From Mugil cephalus (lineage: Eukaryota; Chordata; Actinopteri; Mugiliformes; Mugilidae): a DNA stretch of 64,000 nucleotides. Under the pieces are notes generated by a model. That model ran no database searches. It was not told the DNA's origin and worked only from the letters and a program-made list of their open reading frames with translations. Where the stretch lies: contig NC_061778.1 in NCBI RefSeq assembly GCF_022458985.1, forward strand, positions 3,179,501 to 3,243,500, given 5' to 3'. This document shows positions 37,189-49,780 of the stretch, piece after piece; positions within the stretch are counted from its first letter, which is position 1, and every line of letters begins with the position of its first letter. Position numbers and translations under genes: made by a program.

Positions 37189-37569
37189 TTTTCAGCCACG
37201 TCCTGGGGTCCATACTTTACTCGGGCGTGGTCCTTGCTGGTGAATTAGGGTTAAATATCTAAACTTCCACTTTCACAATATCTACAAAAGACAGGTCACT
37301 CGATTTCAAAATGTTCCAGCTGGGCTCTCGAGCTTTTCTTGCCGTGGTTTAGATGATTATCTGTTTTTGAAAAGAACGTGTCACGCTCTTCTGGATGTCA
37401 CGAGGAAGCATCGGCCGACGCGCACACATATCTTTTTATGACATCGGCCGACAACGCGACAACTCCCGCCTCCCTCTCGTGCACGTTTAGTACTTATTAA
37501 AAAATGCTCCTGATTTCTTACAGAAGGACTTTTAATATTTACATTTAATAAGCACTTTTTACATTATTG

Positions 37570-37735
37570 TTCATTTTCTGTGTAGCGGTTGTGCATTCTT
37601 GGGAGGGACAGTGTTACTGTGGTTTGTGTTATTATTGTTGAGTGTTGGTTGCCGTCTATCTCGGCATGGGCACTGCTTATTGCTGTCAAACTGAATTGCC
37701 TTCGGGACAAATAAAGTTGTATCGAATTGAACAGA
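37570..37735 (+). repeat. LINE-like 3' tail
   Basis: The sequence ends GAATTGCCTTCGGGACAAAT then AAAGTTGTATC, the usual tail of fish non-LTR retrotransposons of the L2/Rex type. No reverse transcriptase remains. Confidence 0.5.
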
Positions 37736-39124
37736 TCAGAAAATATTTCCAGGAATTATACGTTTGTACAAATGACACACAAACACACACACACACACAC
37801 ACGTGATTGTTTCTGAATTTCATCACAAATGATTGACAGGTGAAATATACATCGCAGCGCGAAATAACAGCATGTTGAAATGAACGTAATTTGACATAAT
37901 GTGAACAATACCCTCATGAAATACTGTTTTGATTGGCAGCTAGATTCAAGTTTTTTGCCCTTGAGGTGAACTCGACTACAAAAAAAAACTTGAATTAGGC
38001 AGACAGGAAGCAAGGAAACAGAGAGAGACAAAGAAAAAGAAGAGAAGGGGAGGAAGGAACCATCACATGCTGTTTGCGTCCACTTCAGTGCATCTGAGAA
38101 ACAAGACAAACATTTCCTCCTGAACGTGTCTCTGTTTCACTTCTGTATCCTCGTAGGCTTTGGCACTTTCACTGGAGTTTCCTGATGGCACTAACTGGAA
38201 GACAACTTGTTTCTCTGAAAACAAATGTTACGAGTCGGCCTCTTTCGGTAGCAATGAAAGCACATGCATCTCCCGGTAAAAATCCAAATTAAAGCCGCTT
38301 GCTCTTCGGCGCGATGGCGTGTTAACTTCTACCTAACGTGTGCATGAATCCAGCTGATGTCGTCGGGTCGTTTTTATTTTTGCTGCAGAGAGGACAAATG
38401 AGGAAGCTGTTGCAACATGTTTGACTAAAGTTTGCTGTTACCAAGGGTCAAGCCACCAAATTAAAGGTAAAACAAATGTCTCCTTTCTGAGAATCGGGGC
38501 TGAGTTCTCACATTTCCAGTTTTGCAAAAAGGAACTGGGAAATAAAAATGTGTGCTAATGAATTAGCTATCCGAGCGTGGAAGGCACGCCGACCTTACAG
38601 TAACGTGAATGTACACAAGATTATCTTATTCATCTCTAAACTGAGACTGACTGCAGGTAAATGTTTTAGTTTAAGATCTAATTCAGCAGCTCTGCTTCTG
38701 AGAAACCGAAGTTAAACGTTCACAGATAATAAAACAAGAGGAGGAAAGTATCAGGTTGGACTCCTTATCCGTGGTGGTGGTGGAGGTGGTGGTGGCGAGT
38801 ACCTCGTAGCATCATGCTCCAATCAGACAACATGTGATTAACAGGGTCAGTAACTCAAATGTGCAGCTTGGTGGTTAACAGGTGAAATGAAAACACTCTA
38901 TCGGTACACATCGACAGGAGCTGGAGGAGACGGCGTGTGACACACAACAGAAGAAGTGAGTCTCTTCATCTCCATAAGTCACCTCTTCTCTTAAATAACA
39001 GGGAGTGTGCAAAGAGTCAGTGTCTGACTCCCAGAGAGTCTCAGTGAAACCTGTAGTCCCTCCGGTGAACGCTGGAGAAAAACAAAAAAAAAAAGACGTC
39101 ATGACCGGAGCTGACGCCGCTTAG

Positions 39125-42100
39125 TCACTCCACAATGTTTCTGTTGTAGTCGTACGACAGCCGCCGCTTGGCAGCAGCGTTCTGATTGGCCGAGGGGAGG
39201 CCAGGTGACAGGCGGCGGTTGGCGGTCCAGGGAGCAGGTCTGCTTTCCTGAAAAGAAAACTGAAAATCAGTAACGCGGCAGAAGATTGGTATGTGAACAG
39301 ATAATTAGGCTACAACAAATGTGTTCATCAGCTTAATTATTCATGCACTCATTAAGCAAAACATCTTGTATTTCCATGTGAGACTGAAAAGCTTTGTGCA
39401 TCATTTAGTAATTGATTGATGGGAAAATAACAAGTGGATTAAATGATGATTGGAATTTAAAAACTGAATTAAAGACAGAGGAGAAACCTCATGGTCTAGA
39501 ACAGATCTTCAACAGGGTCTGCAGAGGTACTGCAGGAGGATCACAGAATCTTTGGTTGATTAGACATTTTTTATATATATTTTTTTTTTAGTTTTCCACT
39601 TTTAAAATTTATTTAAATACACATTAACATTTACTGAAGGGATAAATGAAGGCAGAAGACGTTATCTTTCAGTCAACACTTCTCTCATACGGCTCTTATT
39701 CACAGATCGCTACGCTATTTGAGATCTGTCAATCTAAGCCTCCTGTACACAGCAGGCCCCGCCCCTATCGCTGCTGAGCCAATCACAAGGTCGGATATTA
39801 CACGCTGACTCTGTCAGGTTCCCCGCTATTGGCCGAGGAAAACAGCAATGTTAGCAGAAGAGAAGCTAACGGTGTAGCTCGCTACCGTCAACATCCATTC
39901 ATCCGAGCTTAGATAAGTTGTGTGCTTCTTTTCAGGGTCAGACATTACTCATTAATGTGGAAGTATGTGTCCCATCACATGGCTTAGTGATCCACTGTCC
40001 CTACTACATTTAGCTACGTTTAAAGTCAAAACTTGAATCTGTCAATTAATTTCTTTATCTGTCAATTATATAAACACACACACCCATTAGGTGTGTTTAT
40101 GTAGTTGCACCGTACTGTTGCAAACGTTTGAAATAAAAAAAATGAAAGTTTGAACCTATGCATTATTTGAATAGCTTAATATTGAATGCAAAATTATAAT
40201 AATGTATATACATACAAGCAGCGCTATGCCGTGAAGTGTCAAAACCTGCAGTTCTTCTAATAACCACTAGAGGCTGGCTCTAAAAGTGAGTCATAGACCT
40301 CCATGTTAAAATGTTGTTTACAGTCTAGTACAGACATAGAATTGGAGCTAATTACTCCATTAATGTTTTTTTTTTTTTTTAAAATATAACTAGACTCTTT
40401 AAATGATATTAAGGCTCAAAGTTGTGCAGAATTAAAGGCTGCAGCTGCTTTGAGTGACAGGTGGATGTTGTCTCAGGTTGCTAGCTGTCTGCCTCGGTGT
40501 CACTCAGCCTCTTCTGATTCTTTAACGCAGCAGGCAACAGTCACTCTGTGCAGTAAATCTACCATTTGCATACAGTGCAGGTGCTCTGTAGTTTTGTGAG
40601 TCTGTAGGTACGTGCATTAGTCCTCCAGAATGGAGCGTTTTGCATAGAACAGCGGTCGCGTCATTTGAATAAAGCTGCAGGCTTCCAGGGCATCACTCAA
40701 ACAGCACCATCAGTTCATTTTACAGGCCGTCAAGGCCGCGCTGACAAATCCATTCCGGCGGCCTTGAAGCTTCACAAATTGAAAATGAACACTAAGCACT
40801 TTGTGCTATGTCTTCTGCTTGAAATCAGAACCAGAGGGACTGAGAGCGGCGTATCGTATCCGGAGGAGGGAAGTGACGGTCTTTACTCACAGTGTGGGGC
40901 TGCTCCAGGTGTAAAGTCTTCAGCAGCAGGTCACGGGACACGCCGTTGGCTCTCTTGTATCTCTGGCCAATCATTTTGTTCAAGTCATGGAAACTGTCCA
41001 ACAGCCTGCACGGCACAGACACGCAGAGCAAACAGAGACTCCATGAACAGATGTACGTTTGTTTTAAAGCATTCCTTTTGCTTCTTTTTCAATTGTGTTG
41101 AAACGCACAAAAATCTTTTCTTGATTTTATTTTTTTAATGCATAAATACATAATATATCTAAGCTTCTTTCAGATTAAAAGAAACTTATATATTTAGATT
41201 TTATTTTAGTGTTAATTTTCATGTGGATATATTGTATTTATGAGAAGATTGAGAAGAAGAACATTTCGCCATACTCTATACTATAGAGTATAGCGAAATG
41301 TATAGACTATACAACAAGTATGTTATAATTTATATTATACTACAATAAACAAGTATTATGTTCTCATCACTCTCGGCCTCTGAAACCTCCACTTCAGTCG
41401 CTTTTTTACACCTCAAACTTTCCAGATTTATTTCTCTGTCACTCAAACTTTTGAACTTCATCTAATAATTAGATTTCTGTTCTGGAAATGTATGTAAATG
41501 AGAACATATTTACATATGAGCTCTTTTGAATACATAAACCAAACATTTCAGAAAAACTGTGTGATACAAAGAATAATTATCTTAGTGCAACTAATTAGCT
41601 GGAGAAGATTCATGAAGCTTCATTTCAACATTCATCTAATAAGACTCCCTCGAATCCTGTTAATTAATTATTTCATTTATTAAACTCTTGAATAATGATA
41701 AAAGGCATCTCCAATACTCAAATGTCACGGTTTTGTTGGTTGCATCATTCAGTTATTTGCTCTGATGTGATAATTCTTTCCAACAGTTTCACTTGCAGTT
41801 CAACACGTTGACCACTTGGCGGACACGTTTGTTTTCATTTTTTAAAATAAAATAAGATATTTTATCTCTTATTTTATCTCTGCACACACACCTTGAACAG
41901 AGATGTTACAACATGTACAAAATTGTTCATGTTGCATTTAATAGGAAATTATTTTGTTATAGATGAACAAAGTTATTTTCAAGACTAAACAAGGGCGTGT
42001 GTTTAAGTAAATGAAAATCAAGATTAATGTAAAACAACATTGCATTTCTGTTATGCAGATAATTTGAAAGCTGTTCAATTTTTCTTTTAGAATAGAATAG

Positions 42101-45100
42101 AATAGAATAGAATAGAATAGAATAGAATAGAATAGAATAGAATAGAAAAACCTTTCTTTGTCCCACAGTGGGGAAATTGCAGTTTGCAACAGCATAAAAG
42201 TAGCTGAAAAGTAGCAAGAATAAACAGTGGGCTGTGTAAAAGATAAATAATAAGATTTTTAAAAAAATAGAATAAAGAATATAGAATTTTAGAATATAGA
42301 ATATAGTATTGACATATATACAAAAAGTATTGAACTGCAACAAAAGTAATTCGATTGTAACAAAAAGTATTGAATTGCAAACAGACAGTGATTGTTTAAA
42401 TCTTTCTATCAACCTCTCTTTGATTTGAACTATTGAGCTTATTCAGTGTGGACTGAACTGAGCAGTTCAGTCCACACACAAACCCTGCAGAGTACGACAA
42501 ACACTAACACACCGGAGGGTTGGACCTACCCCTGGTCCTGGCTGGCTCTGCCCCTGAGGACCTGGGTCAGGGTGGGAACAGTATGGAGGTCACTTGAAGA
42601 CGAACCAGGCAGTGAGGGGAAGGCTTCAGCAAAGACAGCCGCCTACAAACGGTGACGAAGAGACAACATCAGACGGCTTGAAACAGTTTCAAACATTTAG
42701 GAAAATTAATCTCACGTGCATTAAATATAAAGTTGCATATTCATGAAAAGCCCTTGAAGCCACGACACTCGTTTGAAACGGCTCATTAGAAAGCGCTCTC
42801 CTCCGCAGCAGCTTTGGACAGGGCTCATTTTTCATCTGCATCTTTGTGCTTTGAGTTTAATGTCCACTGGGACACTCCTCCTCCTCCCCCTCCTCCCTGT
42901 GGCGTCGGCTTCTTTTTTCATTTTTATGGAAAAAAAAAATAAAAAATTTAAAATAAAAAATTGCAGCATATACCGCCCTAATGTGACTCGCACAGCTCCG
43001 CAAAATGCTGATTAATTTGAAGTCTGAAAACTTAGTCACCCATCCCAGAGGGCGTTGTCAGGATGAGCTGTGTTTCCATGGTAATAGCGCAGGAAAGCGA
43101 ATACCTCTCAAGGGGCAACATTACTTCTTCCCAAAGAGGATGGGATTTAGGGTCACAGACTCATACAGTCCAGGCTTGATTAAAATCACTGACCGACGCA
43201 GGTAACGCAGAAATCTTCCCACCTCCACCAGAGACTTTAACAGCCGCCACTGCTACATAAAAGCACTTAATACAGAAACCCAGTAGCAGCCTGAGCCCAC
43301 AGCTCACCAGTTATTATTGCACCTGTTTAATTCATCTGCACGGTTTGGTTCATCACTCGGCGTGCACGGATTTCCACATGAATAACTTTCACATGATCCA
43401 CAGGGGAAGTCGGTCAGGAAATTACAAATAACCCAACATCAGGAAGCGCGACCAGGTGTTGAGAGTTCGAAAGAGAAATACCAGGTTGTGATTGGTGGAG
43501 AGTCCTCCTCTGCCCTCCTCCGCGGCGCTGCTCGGCCACCACTGCTCCACGGCGTCCCGGCCTCCATCCTGAGGGGGGTCCTGAGGAAAGGCCGCCCAGG
43601 TGTCGTCTGATTGGTGGAAGGAGTCGTCTGTCCAGCCTGGCGTGCAGTGGGTCGACTCCCTGGGGACGGCGTGGTTTCCCAGAGCTGTTTGCACACACAC
43701 ACACATATAATCAGACCTACAGCGACTACTCTAGTCCCGGCTATGTTGTGCTGTGAATAGCCGTCTTTGCCCTCATTAGACTGACCAACTGAATCTATGT
43801 TACAGTTACAGCATTAACAGGAATACGCACCGACCAGGCATAACATTATGACCACCTCCCTAATATTGTGTAGGCCTCCAAAAACAGTTGTGACGGGATG
43901 CTGTCAGTGGGGGCCTGTGGGTTGAGGGGAGGGGCCTCTGTGGATCATCCCACAGACACTTGATCAGTTTGGGATCTTTTGAATTTGGAGGCCAGGTGAC
44001 ATCCACAACAATGGATCTAAAAGTTTCCCAGCCAAACACCGAATTGTCACAAGATGGTTCAACGTCATTTACTTCTGCTCAGTGTCAGTGGTCATAATGT
44101 TGTGGCTGATCGGTGTACATTATCGTTAACATGTCTCTGCCTTCGTCACTAATTAGGATGAACTGATAAAGGGTCAAATAACACTGAATTTACTGAGATT
44201 TTGATGCATCTGAAGCCTCAGACTTTCTTTAACTTCTTTTTCTTGCCCCAGTAAAACTCTGAATGCATTTTGGAAACCGATTCCTATGATGAATGTATTA
44301 GATGTTGCAGTTCTACACTCCCTACAGTACTAATTTGGGGCCTGTATGAATTATAACTCTGAGTTTTCTGCTCCATCCTCCTGTTAATCACCACTGTCCT
44401 CTCCTCGCGTCGTGTTGCCTGCTGTTGCTCAAAAGTTGCCCGCTGCATCGGGAGCTGCAGGGACTCCTCGCGTTTGTGCGTTTGACTTTAATCACACCGA
44501 GGCGTCTGACTGCAAGGAGACGTTTCAGTGGATATTTGTATCTCCCTTTGATTCCTGCTGCCGCGACGCCTCAACGTGTTACTCCCCATTGCTCAGACGT
44601 TGCATGATGTATGTGTCTGACGCTTTACTCTTCTCTGCGCGTGAGAGTTTCTCTTCTCTTCACCCATTGCTCTATAACCTGAGGCTAACGGGAGCTTAGC
44701 GTCCTCCTCCTCCTCCTCCTCCTCCTCCTCCTCCCTTTACCCCAACTCTGAATGATTAATACGGTGCATCGAGAGCGAGAGATCGGTTAGGAATCCAGGT
44801 CAGGGCAGACTAGAATCTCATCTCCACTGTGCTTACCAAGGCAAGAAACTACTCCTCATATTCATCACAAACTGTTACGGGTCAACAATTTTTAGATTTC
44901 AGACTCTGAACAGACAGGCTCATTTTTATAATATTAATAACAAATGTTATGCTTATTAAAGGTGGAGTGTGGTAGTACTCAAATGTTTCTTTGTACATGA
45001 TCTCGACTTGTTTTCTTTTCTGAATGGAAATGATGCTTTTTAGCTCAACCTACCAACTTTTAATTAAATATTTAATGCATCTGGATGAATGGAGTTGAAT

Positions 45101-48100
45101 TGTGTGTATCAACATCTGTGTAAACTACCCAATCTTGTAACTTTTGTGCACATTAATATTGTTCTACCAGGATGTACTTTCATAGAATATAAATGATAAA
45201 TCTTCAGCAACAACTTTTGTTTGTTTTTGTTTTTTTTGTGGTGCACATGAGAATCTTTAAAACTCTGCTAAGCCTCCTCTGACCCCACAGTGGAAACTGG
45301 GCTTAAGTGACTGAGGTGATTAGCTAAACGGAGCAGAATGAAGGAACAGAAAGTCTGATTAATACTGGCTGTGAGAGGAAAACTACAAAGGTCCAAAGAC
45401 CTTGTATGCATGTGTGGATATGTGCTGTGAAGTACTCATGTGTTGATTTGTTTGATTTGCAGGAAATGAGTTGAGTTTCTGTAGAAGTCCCTTAAAGAAG
45501 TTAATACTTAAGATGTGTTTCTTTTCCACGAGTGCAACAACAAATCGTGTGTACGTCATCTCCTTCTCATCGCTTTCCTCCACCCTTTAAGTTTGTGTTT
45601 TTCTTTTCTTTAAGTGAAACTTAACTCAGGGTGTAATAATCCTTTAGTCAACATTTTAAAGTAATTGTCATTTAGGTACAAATGACAATTAAACTGCAAA
45701 CAGGTTTTAACAGTGTGCATTCATTAGTGGAAAGCATGAAACAACACCAGGATTGTGGGAAACTCTCGGTGTGTGAATGCATTCCTGAAAGTGTACTAAA
45801 GGTTAAAAATGCTGTAATACTCTGAGCGTGTGTTGCCGTTCACATTATTACTATTCCAGCACAGCAGCACAGAACGAGCCGATCTCCCCGTGCATCTCTA
45901 CCAGACTCTGCTCTGCCTCTGAGGCCTGCTGGCGTCAGCCCTGTCGACTTCAACTGAAACACGACCACTCAACATAAAACAGAAAGACAAACCTACGAAA
46001 GGCCATGTGAAAGGGAGGCGGGAGACACCACACGAAGAACAACAAACAGCCGCGGGACTCACCATCACTCTCTCCGCTCCCACAAGGCACTGAGGCAGAC
46101 ATGGTGAACCCCTCGCTCCAGGCCGGCTCTCCCTCCGCCTGCATGAATACTCCAAACTCATCCTCCTCCTCCTCCTCCTCCTCCTCCTTCCTCCCTTCCT
46201 CAGTGGCCACGGTGGAGTCTCTCTCCTCCTCCTCCTCCTCCTCCTCCTCACCCTGTTTCTCCAACTCTTTCTGCTTCCTCCTTTCCTCTTCCTGACCTCC
46301 TTCTCCTTCTCTTGCCGCCGCTCGAACCAACACCTCCTCCTCCTCCTCCTCTTCCTCCTCCTCCTCTCTCCCCTTCCCCTCCTCCAGACAGGGCAGACCG
46401 GTTGCCATGGATCCCAGGAGGGGCAGCGAAGGGGCAGGATTAGCCATGGAGCTTGTAAGGGAGGTGGGGGGAGAGACGTTGATGTTGGTAACTCGATTTG
46501 ATCCAACATGGGCGATGCTCCCATCCTCGTCCTCCCATCCTCCGAATCCGTCTGCAGAGTCCTGGAACCTCCTGTCTTCATCTGGAGCACGATTCCTCTT
46601 TACTTCTTTGTGATTCTCCTCCACGGACTCCGGCTCAGACTCAACCGTCCTGCTGCCGTCTCCTTTTTCACCGTCGCTCTCAGAGATGGGAAGATCCCTG
46701 TGATCTCTCAGAGGTGAAGATGAACCAAGTTTTTCCTCGTTTTTAAAGAAAAACTTTTCTGTTTCGTTCACAGTGTTGTTCTCATCCTGTGGCTCGATGA
46801 TGAGTCCAGGTGATGCTTCTTCCTCTTGCTGATACCTTCCACGGTGGTTCTGGGTGTCCTCTGCATTGCATATGCTGCCCTCTGCAGGAACGGAGGACTT
46901 GCTGTTCTCGCAGCATTCAGCAGGACTCTGAATCTTGCCTCCTTTTTCCTCTCCACCGTCTTGATCTCCTTCAACATGATCAGAAAATCCATTTAGTATC
47001 GATGCTACTTCTTCTCCTGGTTTTCTGTCGTTATGTGTGGAGCCGTGGATCGAGTCGTCGTGTCCTTTCACAGCATCAGGATGTGTATCTTCATCTTCCC
47101 CCGAACCGTCATCCTGGCTGTGAGAAGTCTTCATCTTGCTCTCACCTTTTCTCATTTCTCCAACATCACAGCTGCTGTGAGAGTCTCCATGAGAGCTGTT
47201 AGATTCTAGGTCAGAGTTTGGTGCAGCCAGAGTCTTCTCCTCCTCTTCATTCTTTCGCCTCTCCTTCCTCATTCCCTTCACCTCGCTGTACAGTCTGTTC
47301 GGGACGCCTCCTCCCTGACTTTCACCTCCCACGTTTTCGTCCTGGCTCTCCCTCCTTTGTGCTCTCCTTCCGCACTGGCTACAGGTTTTAGGAGAAACAT
47401 TGTGGCAGCATGTCCTGCCGTCCCGCTGCGGGCTGGGAAACTGTTTGCAGTCCAGGCCTCCTTTGTCTCGCTCTTCCTGTCTTTCATCCACAGGATCCTC
47501 CCTGCTCCTCTGCTGCCTCTCTCTGCTCACGCCTGCTTTCTCCCGGCCAGCTGCATTACTGGACTTCCTCCATCTCCGGCCAGATCGCACTCTAACCCGG
47601 TTTGCTCCGGCCTGCGCCGGCGGAGTTGGCCCGTTGTCCCTCCTCCCAGCTGGAGTATCGCCTCCTCCCGTCTTCCCTCTCAGCCATCCGGAGGCAGCGC
47701 CAGTCGTCACACCAGGGCTGGGTTTAGCCGTCGAGTACAAACAGCTTCCTTTCTCTGTCCGAAGGAAGAGACACTGGGTCTGCGTCTTCCCGCTTCCCTC
47801 CGAGGTCTTCAGAGTTGCAACCGTTACCAGAGCTCCGATTCCGGCCTGTCTGGCGTCCACCCCCAGGGGAAGCCCGTATCCCATCCGACCCCACTCTCCG
47901 CTCAGGTGCACGTCTGCAGGCCTGGGGCAGGAGGTGGAGCTCCCGCGTCCAGCAGGAGGAGCTGTTGGGGCTTGCCCCGCTCCCAGAAGACTACCAGCCT
48001 TGCGCCGGTTCTTGGAGCACAGAGCCCAGGCTCGGAGACCCCTGATCAGCGGCAGGTCTCCCAGACCCAGCTCCAGTCGGCTGGGGAAGGGCAGGGAGGC

Positions 48101-48205
48101 TCTGGAGCACTTCTGGAGCATCTCCCGGGTGGAGCCCGATACGTTCAGGCAGGGGTAGTTGTTGTTGTTGTTCTGCTGCAGCATGGTGCTTGTTGTCGGC
48201 CTCAT
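39125..48205 (-). CDS. Aftiphilin-family clathrin-binding-box protein (CLBA1/AFTPH-like), 5 coding exons, 898 aa
   Basis: Coding exons, minus strand: 48205-46063, 43684-43482, 42642-42530, 41005-40891, 39247-39125. Every junction is GT-AG and the phases close to 899 codons including the stop. Aftiphilin-type proteins bind clathrin and AP-1/GGA adaptor ears in trans-Golgi and endosomal traffic. Support: AAVFAEAFPSLPG (exon 3, about 783-795) lines up with RIFEACFPSILVP of human AFTPH, and GLLDSFHDLNKMIGQRY (exon 4) with ELLDVWTELQDIHDAHGLRY. Adaptor-ear-like acidic-aromatic motifs are DGFGGW, DEFGVF (682-687) and WAAF (744-747). The large first coding exon adds about 600 residues of low-complexity basic then acidic sequence, including several Glu runs from GAG/GAA tracts, which I do not recognise. 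The true start could be the second ATG at 48184. Linkage to an AHNAK-type gene suggests CLBA1 rather than AFTPH; I leave the symbol open. Confidence 0.84.
39500..40215 (+). repeat. Dispersed repeat copy (partner at 21.0-21.6 kb), aftiphilin-like last intron and 3' exon flank
   Basis: Same ordered words as the partner copy, in the same orientation, with about 140 bp of extra unrelated sequence in the middle. It lies within the last intron of the aftiphilin-like gene. Confidence 0.75.
40216..40470 (+). repeat. Likely teleost interspersed repeat
   Basis: The stretch with ACCACTAGAGGCTGGCTC, AAAGTGAGTCATAGACCTCC and ATTGGAGCTAATTACTCCAT has the character of a common fish interspersed repeat. The family name cannot be fixed without a library search. 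Confidence 0.45.
41262..41300. repeat. 39-bp near-perfect palindrome
   Basis: Two 19-nt arms with a single-base centre and one mismatch. The left arm starts CATTTCGC and the right arm ends GCGAAATG. It is intronic in the aftiphilin-like gene. Confidence 0.85.
42090..42400 (+). repeat. (GAATA)n array plus degenerate interspersed repeat
   Basis: The pentanucleotide run at 42090-42147 is followed by TTTGTCCCACAGTGGGGAAA and AAGTATTGAACTGCAA words repeated at 42330 and 42365. The layout suits a retroelement 3' end with a microsatellite tail. It lies in an intron of the aftiphilin-like gene. Confidence 0.6.
43824..44117. mobile_element. TA-flanked MITE with long terminal inverted repeats
   Basis: The 294-bp element sits in intron 1 of the aftiphilin-like gene. 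Its ends CACCGACCAGGCATAACATT and, inverted, CACCGATCAGCCACAACATT continue into ATGACCAC on both sides, so about 28 bp match with three or four changes. TA at each edge suggests Tc1/mariner-type mobilisation. There is no ORF. Confidence 0.75.
44702..44734 (+). repeat. (CTC)n trinucleotide run
   Basis: Eleven CTC-type units in intron 1 of the aftiphilin-like gene. Confidence 0.9.
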
Positions 48206-49693
48206 CTATGTTTTAGTGGTTAGTCCTCGCTTATTCTTTATTAAAATGCAGCCTGTCAGGTCAAGTCGAATTCTCATCTATGAGAGGAAACGCAGCCACT
48301 ATCAGGAGCCTGTTCCCGATTCAGAGCCCGACAGCTCAGAGGTAAAAAGATCACAGTACAGAGAGACTACACCTGGCATTATGAAAGAGCTGAAATACTC
48401 TCAAGAATTCTTCACTGACTGATTCCGACAGCGGCACTGGAGAAAATATTTTTGTCGCGATGCAAAGGAGAGACGACTCTCCTGCTAACCTCATCTCTGA
48501 ACCGTTCGCTCTGACAGCGTCTGACAAAAAAAGAAAATCAGAATCAGAGTTGTTCCTCTTTATCTCAGAGGAAAAAAAAAAAAAACTCCAGGTCAGATGT
48601 CCAGCTGTCAGCGCAGATGAGAGAGAAGCTATGAGAAGTTGGTTTTCTTCCAGACTGATGCTTCAGAACTACCCTCCCTGTCGGCTGGCCTCTCGTCACC
48701 GAGGGCCAACTCAGCCGTCACAGAACAACCTGCAGGGGAACGAGACACGGCAAGGGAATTAAAGACACATATACGTGCACAGAAATAGAAGACTTACAAG
48801 GAAAAACTGTTGTGTTTAAATAAAGAGTCAAGACACGATACAGATTACTCATCTCACCAAAGGAACTGTTAAGAAGTGAGAATTAACATTTTAACTGATG
48901 AGACAGACTGTGTCACTTTTTTACTGTATTGAAATCATCTTGTTTCAGGGTCTGTCAAAGGTTGTACATCTAATCCGGGTGGTTTCATTTAATACTATTC
49001 TTCCCCAAACGTGTCTCATTTTCATACTAAAATGTGCATTCACTGAATGTGCATCCTGGTTCCAGTTAGATTAGTTGTTGCATCAGCCCCCCGGGAAATA
49101 TAACACAGTAAATATGAATATTTACTGATGCCGCAGCTGATCATAAATCCATGAATTCTCCTATATCATATACAGCTTATGGGATTTAGCCAAAGACACT
49201 CAATAAATAGGCTTGTGCCACGTATCACGTTCAGCCACTATCATCAGGATGTGTTGCTCTATGATGAAGATGAACCACACAGTGCACCAGCAAAACCACT
49301 ATCCAACATGTCCTGAAAGAAAAGCCCGAAGCCATGATTGTTTCTCACCTGAATCGATGCCTCAGTGCGTCTCAGGCTCCAGGGTTTTTGATTTTATTTT
49401 TTGATTTTTAAATGAAGTGCCCTTCACTTAATGCCTCTTCTTCCTTATTGTTTACAGATGAATCCTATTCTCCCTCCCGGAGCATCCTGAAGTGGGATCA
49501 GAGCCACCGCATCTTTCCAGACGGCCTGCTTGACGCTACAAATGAGTCAAATCTGAATCCAACGCTGTCCCATCGTTGAAATCAGAGCCCGAGACAACAG
49601 AGGACGTTTTCTCCGTCTCCGTCTCCGACTCGTTCGGCCATTGCGCATCACCTCATCCGCCGCGGCTCGGCTTCGTGCGTCGTCGCATCTTAC

Positions 49694-49780
49694 CGCAGTA
49701 GCCTCCGGTGTGCACGGCGAGCACGATGACGGAGAGCTAATTTGACTTGCAGCCCACTCACTGGTAGGAGGCGTGATTCG
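49694..49780 (-). promoter_or_regulatory. Candidate untranslated first exon and CpG promoter of the aftiphilin-like gene
   Basis: The CpG-dense stretch at about 49600-49780 contains, on the minus strand, a strong donor (CTGCG then GTAAGATG) with the exon side at 49694. A matching acceptor (CTCTCATAG) occurs at 48278 upstream of the first coding ATG. This makes a plausible two-exon leader, inferred only from splice consensus and base composition. Confidence 0.3.

Larger units (their letters stand above)
34262..39124. other. Intergenic region between kcnk6 start and aftiphilin-like 3' end
   Basis: Contains the decayed hAT-like element, the LINE-like tail, a (CA)n run at 37773-37802 and a GGT-rich patch at 38771-38800. 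No coding exon is recognised. Confidence 0.5.

Noticed and set aside
41957-42412. 151-codon minus-strand ORF rich in FYSIL
   Set aside because: Produced by the (GAATA)n microsatellite.
45898-46590. 230-codon Arg/Glu-rich minus-strand ORF
   Set aside because: It is an alternative frame of the GAG-rich end of the aftiphilin-like exon; the frame with the DEFGVF motif and in-phase splice sites is the real one.
47357-48223. Plus-strand ORFs of 250-288 codons
   Set aside because: Antisense to the GC-rich first coding exon of the aftiphilin-like gene, with no recognisable domain.
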